A stretch of DNA of 64,000 nt from Balamuthia mandrillaris. Taxonomy: Eukaryota > Discosea > Longamoebia > Balamuthiidae. The stretch's first letter is position 1, and each line of letters opens with the position of its first letter. The translations under genes and the position numbers were made by a program. This document shows, one piece after another, positions 62,392-64,000 of the stretch. The stretch is from positions 186,001-250,000 of the forward strand of contig JAVKOQ010000048.1 of NCBI GenBank assembly GCA_031835245.1, read 5' to 3'. The notes beneath the pieces were generated by a model that was given only the letters and a program-made list of their open reading frames with translations, ran no database searches and was not told where the DNA came from.

Positions 62392-62608
62392 CTCACGTTT
62401 CTTCAGCTATTAACACCGCCAACAACTTGACCGTATTTGCTGCGTGCTAATTCTCTCTCTGTTCACACCACCAAAAAAAAAAATGCGCGAAGCGGTGCTG
62501 TCGACGAAAATGATCTAAAATGGAATGTCGGCAAAATCTTGTGGTATTTCAAGACGACACGAGATGCCGCCTTTATCTTCTGCAAAAAACAACGCGACGA
62601 CGGACTGC

Positions 62609-63549
62609 ATGGGAGATCACCACCACCATGGAGGAGCTTGCGCTCATGAGCACAACCATGAGCCAGAGTTGGAAAGAGGCGAAGAGTACTCGTTGTACAA
62701 GTAAGATCTTAGTCTCTGTCTCTCTCTCTCTCTCTCTCCCTGTTGTTGCTTGTTTCAATCGCTCTCTCGAGCTGAACTCTGTCGCTTGCTCCATCCACCA
62801 ACGTGGGCTTTTGGAAATAAAAAAAACAGGTACATTGACACGACTGGTGTTCGATGTTTGAACGAGCAAGAAGCGGGCTCCATCGTCCAAATATTCAAAC
62901 CTTGGGACCAGAGATTACAGACTGAAGACGTGAGTCTCCCTTACACTCACGCTCACACTCAACACACACACACTCTCTCTCTCTTGAACTCTCCGTGGCT
63001 CTTGCCTTTCTCATCTCGTTTCTCTTTTCTCAATTCCCCTCTCTTCTTGACACGAAAATACTAACTTTAAAAAAGAAAGTGGAAAGTGATGCTGACGAGC
63101 AACTGATCATCCATATACCGTACGTTGCTCACGTTGTTTGGAATGTGTCGTTTTGCAAAAAGTTCTCATCTAACTCTGAACAGTTTCACAGCTTCCATCA
63201 AGCTGAAAGCTATTTGTGTCATCGGAGGAAACAATGGCCAAAGTCCTTCCAAAATGAAAGCGTACGTTGTTGATTGAAGACAAAGCCAGGTCCCTTCTGT
63301 CTTTCTTTTGACTCCTTCCTTTCCACACAATGATGGATTTTTTTAACTCGCTCTGAAAACCAAATGCACAAACAACGCTGAACAGATGGATCAACCGTGA
63401 CGACATCGACTTTGCAAACGCGGAGGAGGTAAAGCCCGCACAAGAATGGGAGTTGCATGAAAATATGAATGGCGAGATAGAGTATCCTACAAGGTTTACA
63501 CTGTTATTATCTTTTGATAGGAGAAAGGAGAGTAGAATAGGACGAGGAG

Positions 63550-63592
<43 letters not shown>

Positions 63593-63835
63593 CAAGAGAT
63601 CGCTGCTAACATATTATTATATAGGATAACCAAGTTCCAAAACGTAACCTCTTTGACGCTGTTCTTTTCAGAGAACTTTGGGGCGGATACCACCATCCTC
63701 TACTATGTGGGCCTCAAAGGCGACTACCAGAAGCTCAGCCGCCAACCAGTGAACGTGGTCTACGAGGCCTCTCCTCAACTAAAAGACCACAAGCTGCCCT
63801 CTGAAGGCAACCAACTCTCACGCCAAATTCAATAA
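62609..63835 (+). CDS. PITHD1: PITH-domain protein (PITHD1 orthologue)
   Basis: PITH is the proteasome-interacting jelly-roll domain also found C-terminal in thioredoxin-like TXNL1. Six exons, 62609-62700, 62830-62929, 63076-63119, 63184-63261, 63386-63493 and 63625-63835, give 210 residues (human PITHD1 has 211). The start MGDHHHHGGACAHEHNHE parallels the human His/Gly-rich MSHGHSHGGG. Conserved stretches: GVRCLNEQEAGS, IFKPWDQR, VESDADEQLIIHIPFTASIKL (split by an intron), GEIEYPTRITKFQNV and FGADTTILYYVGLKGDY. It has no thioredoxin domain. The ATG lies 217 bases from the divergent ATG of the SH3 scaffold, so promoters may be shared. The last intron has a GA-rich sense strand, unlike the CT-rich introns elsewhere. 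Confidence 0.96.
63552..63586 (+). repeat. GA dinucleotide run in PITHD1 intron 5
   Basis: About 35 bases of (GA)n in the last intron of PITHD1, on the sense strand. Nearly all other dinucleotide runs in introns of this window read CT on the sense strand. Confidence 0.9.
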
Positions 63836-63838
63836 CCA

Positions 63839-63864
63839 CTTTCACGGCTTCCATCAAGCTGATA
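63839..63864 (+). repeat. Partial copy of PITHD1 exon 4 in its 3' flank
   Basis: A 26-base stretch starting TTTCACGGCTTCCATC, three bases after the PITHD1 stop, repeats the start of exon 4 (63184-63209, TTTCACAGCTTCCATC...) with two mismatches. The copy ends in a region with no PITH coding. It could be a relic of local duplication or a decoy exon. Confidence 0.65.
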
Positions 63865-63921
63865 AGTCACATGCGCTCATCTTTGTTTTCTTTGTTTGTT
63901 TTTTAATTTTTTTTTGAATGT

Positions 63922-64000
63922 AGCTGCCTAACGGGTCCCCAGACAAGCGGTAAAGAAGGCTTGGAAGATCTTGTAAACAGGCCGAGTAATTTTTATCTCT
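63922..64000 (+). other. Possible exon of the next gene
   Basis: After a T-rich tract ending in TGTAG (a good acceptor), an open frame reads CLTGPQTSGKEGLEDLVN and continues to the window edge. Composition looks coding, but the stretch is too short to identify, and no start codon or upstream exon could be placed between it and the PITHD1 stop. Confidence 0.3.

Overview
This window is nuclear DNA from an intron-rich, gene-dense unicellular eukaryote. I recognise nineteen protein-coding genes and one further unassigned gene, nearly all split by short GT-AG introns (mostly about 50-350 bases) with strong pyrimidine tracts. I see no operons, ribosome-binding sites, CRISPR arrays, transposons or viral fossils. 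The gene set (VPS13, AIP1, a DH-PH RhoGEF, FIST protein, multi-PH protein, plant-type DEG9 protease, SAPS subunit) and the TTAGGG-type telomeric motifs fit a free-living amoeba; Amoebozoa (Discosea, Acanthamoeba/Balamuthia-like) is my best guess, but this is inference. The genetic code is standard.

Layout. 1-2409 (+): 3' part of a DEG9-like serine protease, running in from outside the window. 2541-5080 (-): AIP1/WDR1 actin-disassembly factor. 5844-8120 (+): CCCH zinc-finger protein with a TFIIS-like C-terminus. Then a long run of minus-strand genes: ORC6 (8178-9788), a secreted GH13 alpha-amylase-family enzyme (10004-13139), a FIST-domain protein (13425-16518), a 2-oxoglutarate oxygenase fused to a ubiquitin-like domain (16638-18005), a three-PH-domain protein (18253-21666), a putative longin-like protein (21751-23713) and a full-length VPS13 lipid-transfer protein (24158-37784).

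38679-41967 (+) is a RhoGEF, 42380-45479 (+) a GPATCH8-like splicing protein, 45617-47436 (+) a mitochondrial-type kynurenine aminotransferase, 48474-50839 (+) a SAPS subunit of PP6/Sit4 phosphatase. 51033-52790 (-) is an armadillo-repeat protein, divergent from an exonuclease III-type AP endonuclease (53008-55480, +). 56414-60118 (+) is an mRNA-capping enzyme joining a tunnel-type triphosphatase to a guanylyltransferase. 60179-62391 (-) is a coiled-coil/HR1/triple-SH3 scaffold, and 62609-63835 (+) is PITHD1.

The genes are mostly unrelated housekeeping functions. Actin and Rho signalling recurs (AIP1, RhoGEF, HR1-SH3 scaffold, PH protein), as does RNA and chromatin biology (CCCH, ORC6, GPATCH8, capping enzyme). 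The most unusual items are the oxygenase-ubiquitin-like fusion, the tunnel-triphosphatase/guanylyltransferase fusion, telomere-motif elements between genes (one a perfect 19-bp palindrome), a GC-AG intron, and families of strand-polar intronic microsatellites shared between unrelated genes. Exon boundaries given here were read by eye; most were checked only by reading-frame phase and may be off by a base or two.
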